Shown here piece by piece: positions 39,898-50,651 of a DNA stretch of 64,000 bases (position 1 is its first letter; each line of letters begins with the position of its first letter). This DNA comes from Paraniabella defluvii (GTDB lineage Bacteria > Bacteroidota > Bacteroidia > Chitinophagales > Chitinophagaceae): the NCBI GenBank assembly GCA_019316985.1, contig CP079215.1, forward strand, positions 1,240,001 to 1,304,000. The letters are read 5' to 3'. A program made the translations under genes and the position numbers. The notes under the pieces are model-generated. The model had not been told where the DNA came from. It saw only the letters and a program-made list of their open reading frames with translations, and made no database searches.

Positions 39898-39943
39898 AGT
39901 TAAATAATTTTAATATTGTTAATATAATAGTTAATTCTGCTTT

Positions 39944-40810
39944 TTAAAGCATCAATCCTTTTTGAAGCTCAGCCCTCATTTCCGTATGCTCTTTAGCCAG
40001 CGGTAATGCTTTCTGATAATATGTTATTGCATCCTGTTTTTTATCCTGCTTCTCGTAAATATCTGCCAACAGCAATAATGCCTGCAAATTTTTAGAGTCC
40101 AGCCGGATGATGGTTTCAAGACGCTCTTTGGCTTTATCTGTCTGGCCGCTCATAATCGACCCCATTGCCAATGTCATTTGTGCATATAAATTGGTGCTGT
40201 CTTTGCAACTACTTCCCGGATTTTCGCGATTCCTTCCATGGGGCATTAGAAATACCTCCAAACATGTAGGTTGATCCCAATCCCACCTTCGCAGAATCAT
40301 TATCCGGATTCAGCTTTAAAGACCTTTCGAACAAATCCTTTGCCTGCAATGCCATCCACTTGGCCATCTCTCCGTTCTCAACATTCTGCAGGTTGTTCAA
40401 AAACAAATGGCCTGCAAAATTGAGGTTTTTTTCTGAATTTTCCAACCTTGCACCTTCAGCTATATACCAGGCATACGGAATAAAGGCTTTTACACTGTCT
40501 TTCCAATACTGTGAAAGCTGGTGAAACGCGTGGAGTTTTTGCTCCCGATCTGCCCCGCTTTTACTAGTAGCTTCCAGTGCAGCCAACCTGGCAGCGCCGG
40601 CGGGCAAAAGCGTCCCCTTGCAGAGTTCAGTGCGCTATCTATTGAAAAAGAAGAGGTTGAAACAGATCCGGCGGCAGGTTGCCCGGCATCATCGTGTTGA
40701 TGGCCTTCATGCGAATGAGCCTGAGCACCGGGTTTTATGTTACCAAAGGCCCATAGCAAAACCAATGCAGCAATAGCAACAAAAATGGTAATATATTGAG
40801 GTTTCTTCAC
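39944..40810 (-). CDS. Tetratricopeptide-repeat protein with N-terminal membrane anchor, frameshifted
   Basis: Begins (GTG 40810) with KKPQYITIFVAIAALVLLWA, a membrane segment, then a His-rich stretch (AHSHEGHQHDD). The rest is TPR: AKDLFERSLKLNPDNDSAKV, AKERLETIIRLDSKNLQALL, DAITYYQKALPLAKEHTEMR. Breaks near 40608 and 40245. About 290 residues. An ATG at 40885 would add 25 residues of no clear family support. Likely protein-protein adaptor at the membrane; it lies downstream of an HU/IHF-like gene on the same strand. Confidence 0.75.
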
Positions 40811-40913
40811 AATCAAAAAAATTTGGATTGCAAAGTTAACCCCAATATTATATAAATTGTTTAAAAAAGAGTGGATAAACCTCAATGGCAGCTATGTTCC
40901 CGTGTTGAACGTA

Positions 40914-41236
40914 CTAATCGTCGCCATCTTCGCCGGGGCCGTCATCTGGTTTAGGCTCCTTCAGCTTCTTTACTTCGATGCTAAACTCTTTCGCTGGTTT
41001 AAATGCAGGAATATAATGCTCGGGTATATGCACCGCTACATTTTTCTTAATATTGCGGCCAATTTTGCGGCCCGCTTTTTTGTAATAAAGCTGCCAAAAC
41101 CACGAATGTAAATGTTTTCGCCAGAAGCCAAAGTGTCTTTAACCTCTTTAAACATAGTTTCGAGTGTTACCAGCACATCTACTTTAGGAATGCCGGTTTT
41201 GTCAGATATCTTGTTTACCAAGTCCGCTTTTCGCAT
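40914..41236 (-). CDS. HU/IHF-family DNA-binding protein with acidic tail, frameshifted
   Basis: MRKADLVNKISDKTGIPKVD, then VLVTLETMFKEVKDTLASGE and the signature NIYIRGFGSFITKKRAAK; after one A restored near 41062 it continues IGRNIKKNVAVHIPEHYIPA, FKPAKEF and an added acidic end ..PKPDDGPGEDGDD. The GRNI-VHIPEH-PAFKP arm is the IHF-like type found next to RNase G in Bacteroidota. About 107 residues. Distinct from the housekeeping HU at 6528. Confidence 0.88.
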
Positions 41237-41361
41237 AGAATAGAATTAATATTATTTTAACGATTCAATGAAATTGTAAAACAGCTTTTTATGCTTAATA
41301 CTTCTAAGATATAAACAATTATTAATCCAATTTTTTTCTTTGAAAAAATAAATAAGATCTT

Positions 41362-42460
41362 TTGAGCAATTTAACACATAAATACCTGGAAGTCAGCAAT
41401 TTTTCAAAATTGTTGTTAAAGTGGCATCAACACGACAATAATAGGCAAATGCCCTGGAAAGGAGAAAAAATGCCTATAAGATATGGCTGAGCGAGATTAT
41501 TTTACAACAAACACGTGTTGAACAAGGCCTCGGCTATTACAATAATTTCATTTTAAATTTTCCAACGGTTGCAGATTTAGCCGCTGCAGATGAAAAAAAG
41601 GTATTTAAACTATGGGAAGGTTTGGGCTACTATTCCCGCTGCCGCAACCTGATCGCTACAGCTAAACTCATTAATAATGAATATGCCGGCATCTTTCCCA
41701 ACACCTATGAAAGTATATTACAGCTTAAAGGAATTGGCCCCTACACCGCATCGGCTATAGCCTCATTTGCTTTTAACCTGCCGCATGCGGTGGTTGATGG
41801 CAACGTATTCAGGGTTTTAGCAAGAATTTTCGGAATTACCGATGCCATCGACAGTACAACCGGCAAAAAAAAGTTTAACCTGCTTGCCTATGAGCTGCTG
41901 GATAAGAAGCATCCGGGTAAATACAACCAGGCCATAATGGATTTTGGCGCTACCGTATGCAAGCCGGTTCTCCCGCTATGCTCCACCTGTATTTTTCAAA
42001 AACACTGTGTGGCTTATACGCAAAACAAAGTAAACCAGTTGCCTGTAAAAGAAAAGAAGATCAGGCAGCGCAGCCGTTTTTTTATTTTTTCATTATACAG
42101 CATGGCAGTAAAGTAGCCGTCAGAGAGCGGGTAGAAAAAGATATCTGGCAACATTTACACGAATTCCCGTTGATTGAATTGAACGAGGCTGCGCTTACAA
42201 AAGAGGCAGTTACCCGGGCCCGGAACATGGGTTGGGTGGGCAAAGACACACAGGTAAGGGTTCATCCGGCAATTTATCGTCAAAAACTGACACACCAGGG
42301 CATTACAGCAATATTTCTAACGGCTACCGTTAGCGGGCAGCCTGCTTCGCTAAAGCACTACGAATGGATAGAAGCCAATAGTTTGCCGGCTTACTCTTTT
42401 CCAAAAATCATCAACGACTATTTGAGAAGCCAGTTAACAACCGATGTATTGGCGGATTAA
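41362..42460 (+). CDS. mutY: A/G-specific adenine glycosylase, frameshifted
   Basis: Removes adenine mispaired with 8-oxoguanine. RQMPWKGEKNAYKIWLSEII and LQQTRVEQGLGYY, helix-hairpin-helix LKGIGPYTASAIASFAF, the catalytic Asp in AVVDGNVFRVLAR, and the 4Fe-4S cysteines CKPVLPLCSTCIFQKHC; the C-terminal NUDIX-like 8-oxoG domain follows a frame break near 42085. Another break near 41470. The TTG at 41362 is the only start compatible with the N-terminus and is tentative. About 367 residues. ssb and gldE follow, a conserved Bacteroidota order. Confidence 0.9.
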
Positions 42461-42585
42461 TTAAAATTCATTTAATATTAAAAAAATATAAGCTGCAGGT
42501 ATTAATTTTTCCGAATGGTTAAAAAAATTAATTTTAGTGTACTATAGCTTAATACATACTTACGTAAGAAAATTTAATAATTAAT

Positions 42586-43003
42586 ATGAGAGGTGTTAAT
42601 CGTGTAATGCTAATCGGCAATTTAGGTAAAGACCCCGAAGTACAGCTGCTTGAAGGGAATATTGCAGTTGCCAAATTTCCTTTAGCAACTACCGAGACTT
42701 TTAAAGACAGATCAGGAAAACTGGTTTCTCAAACCGAATGGCATACCGTTGTGTTGTGGCGCGGTCTTGCAGACCTGGCCCAGAAATTTCTACACAAATC
42801 AAGCCTGGTTTATATAGAGGAAGACTGCGTACGAGAAGCTGGGAAGATAAGGATGGTGTAAAAAAATATATCACCGAAGTAGTGGGCGAAAACCTCATCA
42901 TGCTTGATAAAAAGCAGAGGGTTTGGCACATGAACATGATGATCCTGCATCTGGCGGGCCGGCCTCCGCTGAAGAAGGGGAACCTGATGCCATTAACTTT
43001 TAA
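42586..43003 (+). CDS. ssb: Single-stranded DNA-binding protein, frameshifted
   Basis: Coats ssDNA in replication and repair. OB-fold start MRGVNRVMLIGNLGKDPEVQ, FPLATTETFKDRSGKLVSQT, EWHTVVLWRGLADLAQKFL; after lost bases near 42820 and 42840 LVYIEGRLRTRSWEDKDGVK and KYITEVVGENLIMLDKK; acidic tip EEGEPDAINF in place of the usual DDDLPF-like end. At least three indels. About 140 residues, on the short side. Between mutY and gldE. Confidence 0.9.
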
Positions 43004-43063
43004 TATGTGGCTACGCAACCAGGTTATTCTAAATAGATAGCACACTCACTAATAATATTTGTT

Positions 43064-44405
43064 TTGTATACGCAGTATATTACTAATTTACTATTTATTG
43101 ATTTGTTGCAGATAGAACTGCAGGCTACTACGCAAAGCAGTACTGTTTTGGTAGTGGTTTTACTACTGCTGGTATTTTTATCTTTTTCGATATCCGGTTC
43201 GCAGGCAGCTATTTTTTCATTGAATGAAAAAGATATTGATGTATTAAAAACCAAGCAGCAACCTGCAGCCCGGAGAATTATAGACCTGCTCGATGAACCG
43301 AAAGAAGTATACACTTCGATGATCATTTCTAAAACCGTTTTGAATATCTGCCTAATCATTCTCTCCAACTACCTGATTAACCAATATACGCCACCAGAAT
43401 ACCTTCATAGCGGGTACTCCATTGGTTTAAAATGGTTGCTTATTGCATTCTTAATAATTTTTCCCCTGGAGATTTTCCCGAGGGTTTGGGCAAGGCAAAA
43501 CAGTTTAAGATTTGCCTATGAGTGGCCTGTGCTCCTGTTTATCGTAGAAATGATCCATTATGTTTTAAGACGGATGAGCAAGGGAATTGTATCGGTTGCT
43601 GATGGTTTGGGCAAAACACTGGGAACAGATAATGCAGAAGCCAATAGCCTGCAGGAGTTTGATGAAGCCATAGATGTTCAGACCGACGAAGAAGCTTCGC
43701 CCGAAGAGAAGAACATTATGAAAAGCATTGTGAAATTCGGAAAGATATCGGTAAAAAAGTGATGCGAAGCCGATTATACGTAAATGGTATTGAGTATAAC
43801 ACTACGTTCACCGACCTGGTTGAAAAAATAAAGGAACTGCAATACCACGCCTGCCGGTATATAAAGGAGATCTCGATGAAATAGAGGGAATATTAAATAC
43901 CAAAGACCTTATACCTCACTTATACGAAGAAAATTTCGATTGGCATTCGGTGATAAGACCTCCTTATTTTGTGCCGGATTCTAAACTAATAGAAGACCTT
44001 CTTTTGGAATTTCAGAAAAAGCGGATGCATTTTGCTGTTGTAGTGGATGAGTTTGGGGGTACCAGCGGCATTGTGACTATGGAAGATATTCAGGAAGAAG
44101 TAATTGGAGATATAAAAGACGAGTTTGATGTAGAAGAAATCGACAATAAAAAAGTAGATGACAATACTTATATTTTTGAAGGAGTACCATGTTGCGCGAT
44201 GTTTGCAAAGTGCTGCAACTTCCTGTAAATACATTCGACGAAGTAAGAGGCGACAATGAATCTTTAGGGGACTGATCAATGAAATTTCGGGCGAATTACC
44301 GAAAGAAGGAGATGTTGTAAGCTCAGGAGACTTCGAATTTACCGTGCTTGAGGTAGAAAGGAACAGGGTAAAAAAGCCCGGATTGTAATTAAACAAGCAC
44401 AATAG
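43064..44405 (+). CDS. gldE: GldE-like CNNM/HlyC-CorC membrane protein, frameshifted
   Basis: Inner-membrane protein tied to gliding motility and type IX secretion in Flavobacteria. Three to four membrane segments (SSTVLVVVLLLLVFLSFSIS, IGLKWLLIAFLIIFPLEIFP), a CNNM core, two CBS domains (TRLPVYKGDLDEIEGILNTK, MHFAVVVDEFGGTSGIVTME) and a CorC_HlyC end (ISGELPKEGDVVSSGDFEFT). Breaks near 43735, 43850, 44190 and 44265, 44370. About 449 residues. The mutY-ssb-gldE order is as in gliding Bacteroidota; gldD is not visible next to it. Metal efflux activity is an alternative role. Confidence 0.78.
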
Positions 44406-44441
44406 CCAGCGGCTTCCCGCAAGGTGTTGTACTTTTGCAGA

Positions 44442-45031
44442 ATGATCATAATCGAAAATAAAATAATAAGCGATGATGTGGCAGAGGCGCAATTTGTTTG
44501 CGACCTTACAAAATGTAAAGGAGGATGTTGTGAAGACGGTGACGCAGGAGCGCCCCTTACCAAAGAGGAGCTCGATGAAGTAAATAACGCCTACGAAATT
44601 ATAAAGCCTTACATGACCAAAGATGCCATTGAGCAGGTTGAAAAAAAGGCAAATACCAGTATGATGAGGAATTTGGCTGGGTAACACCCACACTACCCAG
44701 CGATAACGAGATATGTGTTTATGCATACCGGGAAAATAACGGTCTTATCAAATGCGCATTTGAGCAGGCTTATAATGACGGAAAAATAAAATGGAAAAAA
44801 CCTATCAGCTGCCATCTGTACCCTATTATTGCCTACCAGGGCAAACATGGCGATTACGAGCGGCTGAATTATGAGCCCCGTAAAAAACTGTGCAGTCCGG
44901 CTTGTAAGCTGGGAGAGAAACTAAAAGTCCCGGTTTACCAGTTCTTAAAGGAGCCTTTAATAAGAAAATACGGAGAAGAATTTTATGAAGTACTGGAGCA
45001 GGCTGTAAAAGCTCATAACCACAGCGAATAG
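44442..45031 (+). CDS. DUF3109 family cysteine-rich protein, frameshifted
   Basis: MIIIENKIISDDVAEAQFVC then DLTKCKGGCCEDGDAGAPLT: the CDL-KCKG-CC cluster with later KCAFEQAY, PISCHLYPI and KLCSPACKLG defines DUF3109, a Bacteroidota zinc or iron-sulfur protein. One indel near 44662 (YQYDEEFGWVTPT restored). About 197 residues. The ATG at 44442 is preferred over 44424 by family alignment. Function unknown; ordering next to gldE and lutB gives no clear hint. Confidence 0.78.
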
Positions 45032-45074
45032 TATTTCATTGATCAACATCTAATATTAACAGCCTAGTTCAAGC

Positions 45075-46451
45075 ATGTCTCAAACAGCCACCTTATTTAA
45101 TAAAAAAGTAAAGAAAAAGCCGCGGACAGGGATCATCGCCAGGTGATCAATTTTAACATCGGCCGATATAATGCCCAGGTACCAGCGGGGAAAACACAAT
45201 TTTCGGATGTTGCCCTTGCCAGAGAAAGAGCTAAAAACCTCAAATGGAAGGCTATTGAAACGCTGGATACGCAACTGGAAAATTTTGAAGCCCAGGTAAC
45301 CCGGCGTGGTGCCAAAGTGATCTGGTGCGAAGATGCCCGGCAGGCTATTGATGCCATCGTTAATATCTGTAAAGAGAAGCAGTGCCGTACTCTGGTAAAG
45401 AGCAAAAGCATGGTTACCGAAGAGATCCATCTTAACAAACACCTGGAAGCACATGGCATAGAGAGTATTGAAACCGACCTGGGCGAATACATTCAACAGC
45501 TTGACGGAGAGGCCCCTTATCATATTGTAACACCTGCCATGCATAAAAGCAAAGATGATATTGCACGGCTGTTTGCCGATAAGCTGGGAACCGATCCTTC
45601 ATTAAGCGCTGAACAACTTACGCTTATTGCAAGAGATAAGTTAAGGCAAAAGTATGCGGAAGCCGAAGTAGGTGTAACAGGCGCTAATTTTATTATTTCA
45701 GATATTGGGGCATTGCTATTACAGAGAATGAAGGTAATGCCAGGCTTAGCTGCTCGATGCCTAAAACACATATTGTTATTGCCGGTATAGAGAAAGTAAT
45801 TCCGTCGATGACCGACCTGGCGCTGTTCTGGCCGCTTTTAGCCACCTTTGGTACTGGTCAGCGCATTACTTCTTACAGCACTATTATAACCGGCCCCAAG
45901 CAGCCGGGTGAAACAGATGGCCCTGAAGAAATGTATGTGCTGTTGCTGGATAACGGCCGTACCAATATGCTGGCCAACGAAAAAACAAGAGAAGCCTTAT
46001 ACTGTATCCGTTGCGGAGCCTGCTTAAATGCCTGCCCGGTGTATAAAAATATTGGCGGGCATACTTATAATACTACTTACAGCGGCCCTATTGGGTCGGT
46101 GATCACGCCTCATTTGAAGCCGATGAAAGAATGGAAGCATTTGAGCCATGCTTCGTCTCTTTGTGGTAACTGCACAGAAGTATGTGCGGTTAAGATTAAC
46201 CTGCATGAATTACTACTCGAAAACCGGCACGAAGCCCAGCAGGCAGGCTATGCGCCTTTACCGAAACTGTAGCCTGGAAAATGTGGAAAACAGCCATGCT
46301 GAAGCGCAGTTGGATGAATATGGGCAACGGAAATATGAAAACCACGCTGATTAACAGTATTGCCGGTGCGTGGACCAAAGAGCGCAGCAAGCTGGAGTTT
46401 CCTAAAAAGTCGTTTAATGAGCTGTGGGCAGAGCGGAGAAAAGGGCAATAA
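45075..46451 (+). CDS. lutB: LutB/LldF-family iron-sulfur protein (lactate utilisation), frameshifted
   Basis: Subunit of the LutABC L-lactate oxidase. Conserved ALARERAKNLKWKAIETLD, ADKLGTDPSLSAEQLTLIA, AEVGVTGANFIISDIGALL, two 4Fe-4S motifs CIRCGACLNACPVYK and CGNCTEVCAVKINLHELL, and a C-terminal SFNELWAERRKGQ. Breaks near 45118, 45755 and 46263. About 459 residues. lutA and lutC are not next to it: upstream is DUF3109 and downstream an opposing peptidase, so partners must lie elsewhere. Confidence 0.85.
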
Positions 46452-46469
46452 AGACCATCATAAAATAAT

Positions 46470-46505
46470 CATAAGAAAGGCGGGATTTTATCACCGCCTT
46501 TCTTA
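46470..46505 (+). terminator. Terminator after lutB
   Basis: AAGAAAGGCGG, loop GATTTTATCA, CCGCCTTTCTT then ATTTT. 11-bp stem, also usable by the converging peptidase gene. Confidence 0.75.
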
Positions 46506-46518
46506 TTTTACCCTATCG

Positions 46519-48689
46519 CTATTTAGCGCCCGGCGGGCAATATTGCCTCAGGTAGTTGGTATACAAAGTTTGTAAATGCGCTGAAGTGCCTTCACCTTCG
46601 GAGATACTGTGGCTTCTGTTGGGGTAGCTCATCATCTGGAACTGCCGGTTATATTTAATGAGTTCATTAAACAGCATCTCTGCATTATTATAATGTACAT
46701 TATCATCTCCTGTGCCATGTATATACAGCAGGTTGCCTTTTAAATTCTTAGCGTGTGTAACAGGAGAGCCTTTAATGTAAGGTGTTTCATCCTGTTGAGG
46801 AATACCTGAATAGCGTTCCTGGTATATATTATCATAAGTGCGCTGGTTACCTACTGCCGCTACCGCTATACCCGTTTTATAGATTTCAGGGAACTGGAAC
46901 ATGAGGTTTAAAGTAGTAGAGCCGCCGCCACTCCATCCCCATACAGCGGTACGCTCACTGTCCAGGTAGGCGTACTGTTTCAACAACGCTTTCGCGGCCA
47001 TCGCCTGGTCGCGGATATTCAGAATACCAATGTTTTTATATAATGCCTTGCGCCAGGTTCTTCCTTTCGGCACAGGCGTTCCACGGCTGTCTATAGATAT
47101 GTATACGTAGCCATCTTTGGCCATATCTCCCCTGTAAAGAAAATTACGCCCTGCACCGTAACTGTCTTTTACGGTTTGCCCCCAGGGTTCGGTATATACA
47201 TAAAAACAACCGGGTATTTTTTTGATGCGTCAAAATTGGCAGGTTTCGCCATCCAGGCATCCATCTGCACACCTTCTTCTGTAGTTACAGTAATAAATTC
47301 AACATTTGACTGCGCTTTAGCAGCTGCATCGGTTTTAATTCTTCCCCGATGGCTTTATGATCGGCCACGGTAATCCACCTTGGAAGGGCGGGTATAATAA
47401 TTAGAGAAATTATGCACTGCGTATTTGGCGCCCGGCGAAAGATCGTAGCTGTTCGTTCCGGGGTAGTCTGCAGGGGTAAGACGCTCTGCATTGCCGGTTC
47501 CGTTTAATTTAGTACGATACAGGTATTTCTGTGTGGCATTTTCGGGCGAAGCATGAAAATAAAGGTATCCTCCCCGTTCGTCAACGGCTGCAATATCCAT
47601 CACATCATACCTGCCCTTTGTTATCAATGTTTCCTTTTTACCATCCCTGCTGATACGATATAAATGACGCCAGCCATCTTTTTCTGCCGCCCATAAAAAC
47701 TCTTTGCCCCCATTTAGCCAATCCCAGCCGCCATTAGCATAGTCCTGGTCCCAGTTGGCAACAATATCAATCCAGGCACTGTCTTTTTCGGTATAAATAG
47801 TATGCACCGCTCCTGATGCAGCATTGCACACCATCAGGTTGCTTTCATTTTGCCTTCTGTTTAAATGTTGTACAATCAGTTCGCTGTTATTGTCAGCCCA
47901 TTCCATACGCGGCGCATAAGAGCCCCAAACCGCATCATCGGCAATATTCATCCATTTCGTTTGTGCATTATCCAGCGACACAACACCTATTTTAAACACA
48001 GAGGGCTTTTCGCCGGCTACCGGGTATTCTATCGGTATAAGCTTAGGATATATGGAGTCGGTATTATTTACCATATTATACACTTTGGTATCGCCGGCAG
48101 TAATGTTCCAGTAAGCAATCTTTTTACTATCCGGCGCCCAACGAAATCCATCCCTGCAGAAAAACTCCTCTTCATACGCCCAGTCGAATGTTCCGTTGAT
48201 ATTTTGCGGTTGCCGCCTTTGGTTAATGCCGTTATAGCCCCTGAGGCCAGATCTTCTACATATAAGTTATATTCACTTACATAAGCCACTTTGGTATTAT
48301 CGGGTGATAATTTGGCAAACATCAGGAAGCTTCCGGTTTGCCCCCTTGCCTAATTGGCGCAGGTTGCCCGAAACCAGGTCCAGCACCCAGTAGTCGCCTC
48401 GCGTGTCTTCCCGCCATACCTGCCTGGTGTTGTTGTAGATCAGGGCTTTTGACTCATCTTTACTGATTACAAAGCTTCTGATCTCAATGGGCCTGGTGCT
48501 ACCTGCCGGCTTCAGCTTTTCGGCAGCAACCAAAACAGTTTTGGTATGCTGTGGCAGGGTAAATTTTACAATAGCTCCTTCCTCAAATTTATAATAACTA
48601 TTTCCATCAGCGCTCCAGTTTACGGATTGTGCACTTGCGGCAGCAAAGCTCAGCACCATTAAGCAAAAGCAAAAGATTTTCCTGAACAT
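46519..48689 (-). CDS. S9-family peptidase, dipeptidyl peptidase IV-like, frameshifted
   Basis: Secreted serine peptidase that removes dipeptides from proline-containing peptides. Signal peptide MFRKIFCFCLMVLSFAAASAQ; beta-propeller N-terminal domain (VNWSADGNSYYKFEEG, GYLYFHASPENATQKYLYRT); alpha/beta-hydrolase end with the nucleophile in VWGWSGGGSTT, Asp in HGTGDDNVH and His in YPNRSHSISEG. Breaks near 48345, 48210, 48090, 47350 and 47200. About 724 residues. Divergent from a LacI-type gene. Confidence 0.85.
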
Positions 48690-48833
48690 GTATTGGTTGT
48701 TTTTTTAAAAGAGATCAACGAATGTACTGATTGCTTTATAAAACACGCTGTATAAAATGATAAACGGAAATCCATCCGTGAAGAATGCGGTTGCCGGCAT
48801 CTTAATCCGAAATGTTACATTACATTTGTTAGC

Positions 48834-49854
48834 ATGCCGCAAAAAAATCAGGTAAAATATCTTTGAAAGATATCGCACGGGAAGTGGGTGTTTCCGTTGC
48901 ACTGGTTTCTTATGTTTTAAATAACCGTTTTGAAAACCGCATCAATAAGGATGTTGCTGAGAAAATAAGGAACACTGCGCAGAAACTCCAATATCGCCCC
49001 AACCAGATCGCGAAAAGCCTCAAGACCAATAAAACATTCACCATCGGGTTGATAGTGGCGGATATTTCCAATCCTTTTTCCTCCAGCCTGGCAAGAATTA
49101 TTGAAGATGAAGGCGCCAAGTACGGGTATACGGTGATTTTTGGAAGCTCAGACGAGGATCTGGCCAAATTCGAGGCCTTAACCAATGCCTTTATCAACCG
49201 GCAGGTAGACGGGCTGATTCTGCTGCCGCCCTCTGGCTCGGAAGCGCTCCTGCTCCGGCTAAAGGCCATGCGTTTTCCTTTTGTGATTGCAGACCGCTAT
49301 TTTCCCAAGCTGGAAGCGCATTGTGTTAATGTTGATAATTTAAAGGCAGCCTACGACGCTGTTAGCCTGTTTGTCGAACATGGTAAAAAAGCCGTAGGAC
49401 TGATCAACTATAAAACAGACCTGGCTCATTTAAACGACCGTACCAAAGGATATACACAAGCGCTGAAAGATGCCGGCGTTTCCGTTAATAAAAACTGGAT
49501 CAGAAAAGTCGACATCTCAAATGATCCGCCGGAAATAGAAAAGGCTGTAGCAGCCCTACTGTCAGCCCCTTCTGTAAATGCTATTTTTTTGCATCGAATC
49601 GTATTGCGGTGCATGCTTTGAAATATATACAGGACCAGCAAATACCTATACCCCAAACGCTGGAGCTGATTGGCTTCGATGAAAACGAGGTGTTTGACTT
49701 TATCAAACCGCAACTCTCCTTTGTTAAACAGCCCATGCTGCAACTGGGTCAGGTAGCTACCGAGCTGCTCGTAGATATCATCACACAAAATAAAAAGGAA
49801 CAGCTCATTTTTATTCCTGCCGAACTGGTAAGGCGGGGCTCTACCAATAACTAA
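48834..49854 (+). CDS. LacI-family transcriptional regulator, frameshifted
   Basis: HTH start SLKDIAREVGVSVALVSYVL with hinge PNQIAKSLKTNKTFTIGLIV; periplasmic-binding-like effector domain (DISNPFSSSLARIIEDEGAK, VDGLILLPPSGSEALL, PFVIADRYFPKLEAHCVNVD) and C-terminus ELIGFDENEVFDFIKPQLSF. Breaks at 48841-48847 (a 7-A run that needs 8) and near 49590. Start ATG 48834 gives MPQKKSGKISL. About 340 residues. A TACATTTG box ends 5 bases before this ATG, so the mRNA may be nearly leaderless. Its operon target is not obvious here. Confidence 0.88.
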
Positions 49855-49861
49855 TCCTTAT

Positions 49862-50443
49862 TTACGCATATTTGCTTATCGCAGGGGCAAACTCCACCGG
49901 CGCATCCTGGCTCATATGTAATTGGGGACTTAACAGCAGTTGTTCAATCTCTCTCCAGTTATGTACACGCATATGTTTGCCCGCATCTGCCTGCTCGTTA
50001 TGCGGCTGTGTATATAAAATGGTTTTGCCTTTAAAATGATTCAGATTTTTAAAATGATCATCAATCATTACATCTGCCTGGATAATAGTTTTAAAACCGC
50101 AAAAAACTATCTGCTGCCATTGAATAAAAGGGAAATGTTCATGTAGCCAGGCTTGCTTCTCCTGCAGTGATTGCGGAAATTCAGTGGCCGCCGAAACGAT
50201 GAACACTTCAAACCTTTCATTAAGTTTATATAAAACCTCCTGACTGTCTGCTATAACGGGCATATCCCTGAAAAAACCGGGCTGGTACACATAAGTTCTT
50301 GCCTTTTCAAACAGTTCGTCATCTGTTTTGCCGGCGCCTTCTTCCCTTGTTTTTCTTACTCCTGTATCAGCAAAATCATATCTTACAAACTGTTCAAAAC
50401 AATCGGCCAGTACGCCGTCCATATCTACTGCTATTCGTTTCAT
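49862..50443 (-). CDS. 5'(3')-deoxyribonucleotidase-type HAD phosphatase
   Basis: Dephosphorylates deoxyribonucleotides. Intact, 193 residues. HAD motif I DMDGVLADCFEQF with the nucleophile Asp, motif II VFIVSAATEFPQS, motif III/IV VMIDDHFKNLNHFKGKTILY. Belongs to the NT5C family. Converges on the LacI gene with 7 bases between stops. Confidence 0.87.
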   Translation of the reverse strand: MKRIAVDMDGVLADCFEQFVRYDFADTGVRKTREEGAGKTDDELFEKARTYVYQPGFFRDMPVIADSQEVLYKLNERFEVFIVSAATEFPQSLQEKQAWLHEHFPFIQWQQIVFCGFKTIIQADVMIDDHFKNLNHFKGKTILYTQPHNEQADAGKHMRVHNWREIEQLLLSPQLHMSQDAPVEFAPAISKYA

Positions 50444-50592
50444 AACTTTTGTTTTTGTGTAAAAAAATAATAGCCTCCATACTCCCGTAAATACATTGGC
50501 AGGCTATATCAATCATTCACTGCCTTCGCCACAGGCAAAAGCTTTCGATATGCAAAAATACACATTTGTTTAAACGATTAAACATTTTAGCC

Positions 50593-50600
50593 TACCTTTG
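50593..50600 (+). promoter_or_regulatory. -7 box of the MFS gene
   Basis: TACCTTTG, exact TAnnTTTG match, whose last TG begins a palindrome at 50599-50615, the same overlap as in the sus promoters. Confidence 0.5.
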
Positions 50601-50615
50601 TGTATTAGTAACACA
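50599..50615. promoter_or_regulatory. NrtR-like palindrome before the MFS gene
   Basis: TGTGTATTAGTAACACA: 14 of 17 bases match site 2 (24576-24592); outer arms TTGTGT/ACACAA are perfect. Possibly a fifth operator of the sus regulator, or a site for another factor. Confidence 0.45.
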
Positions 50616-50651
50616 ACATTTCTATGTTTTATTACTACAAATGAACCGTTT

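Noticed and set aside
43986-44726. Long minus-strand reading frame opposite gldE and DUF3109
   Set aside because: It is the antisense of two recognisable proteins and has no family resemblance.
45080-45544. Minus-strand reading frame inside lutB
   Set aside because: Antisense shadow; the plus strand encodes conserved LutB motifs over the same bases.
46519-49854. S9 peptidase as target operon of the divergent LacI-type regulator
   Set aside because: No palindromic LacI-type operator was found between them; divergence alone is not enough.
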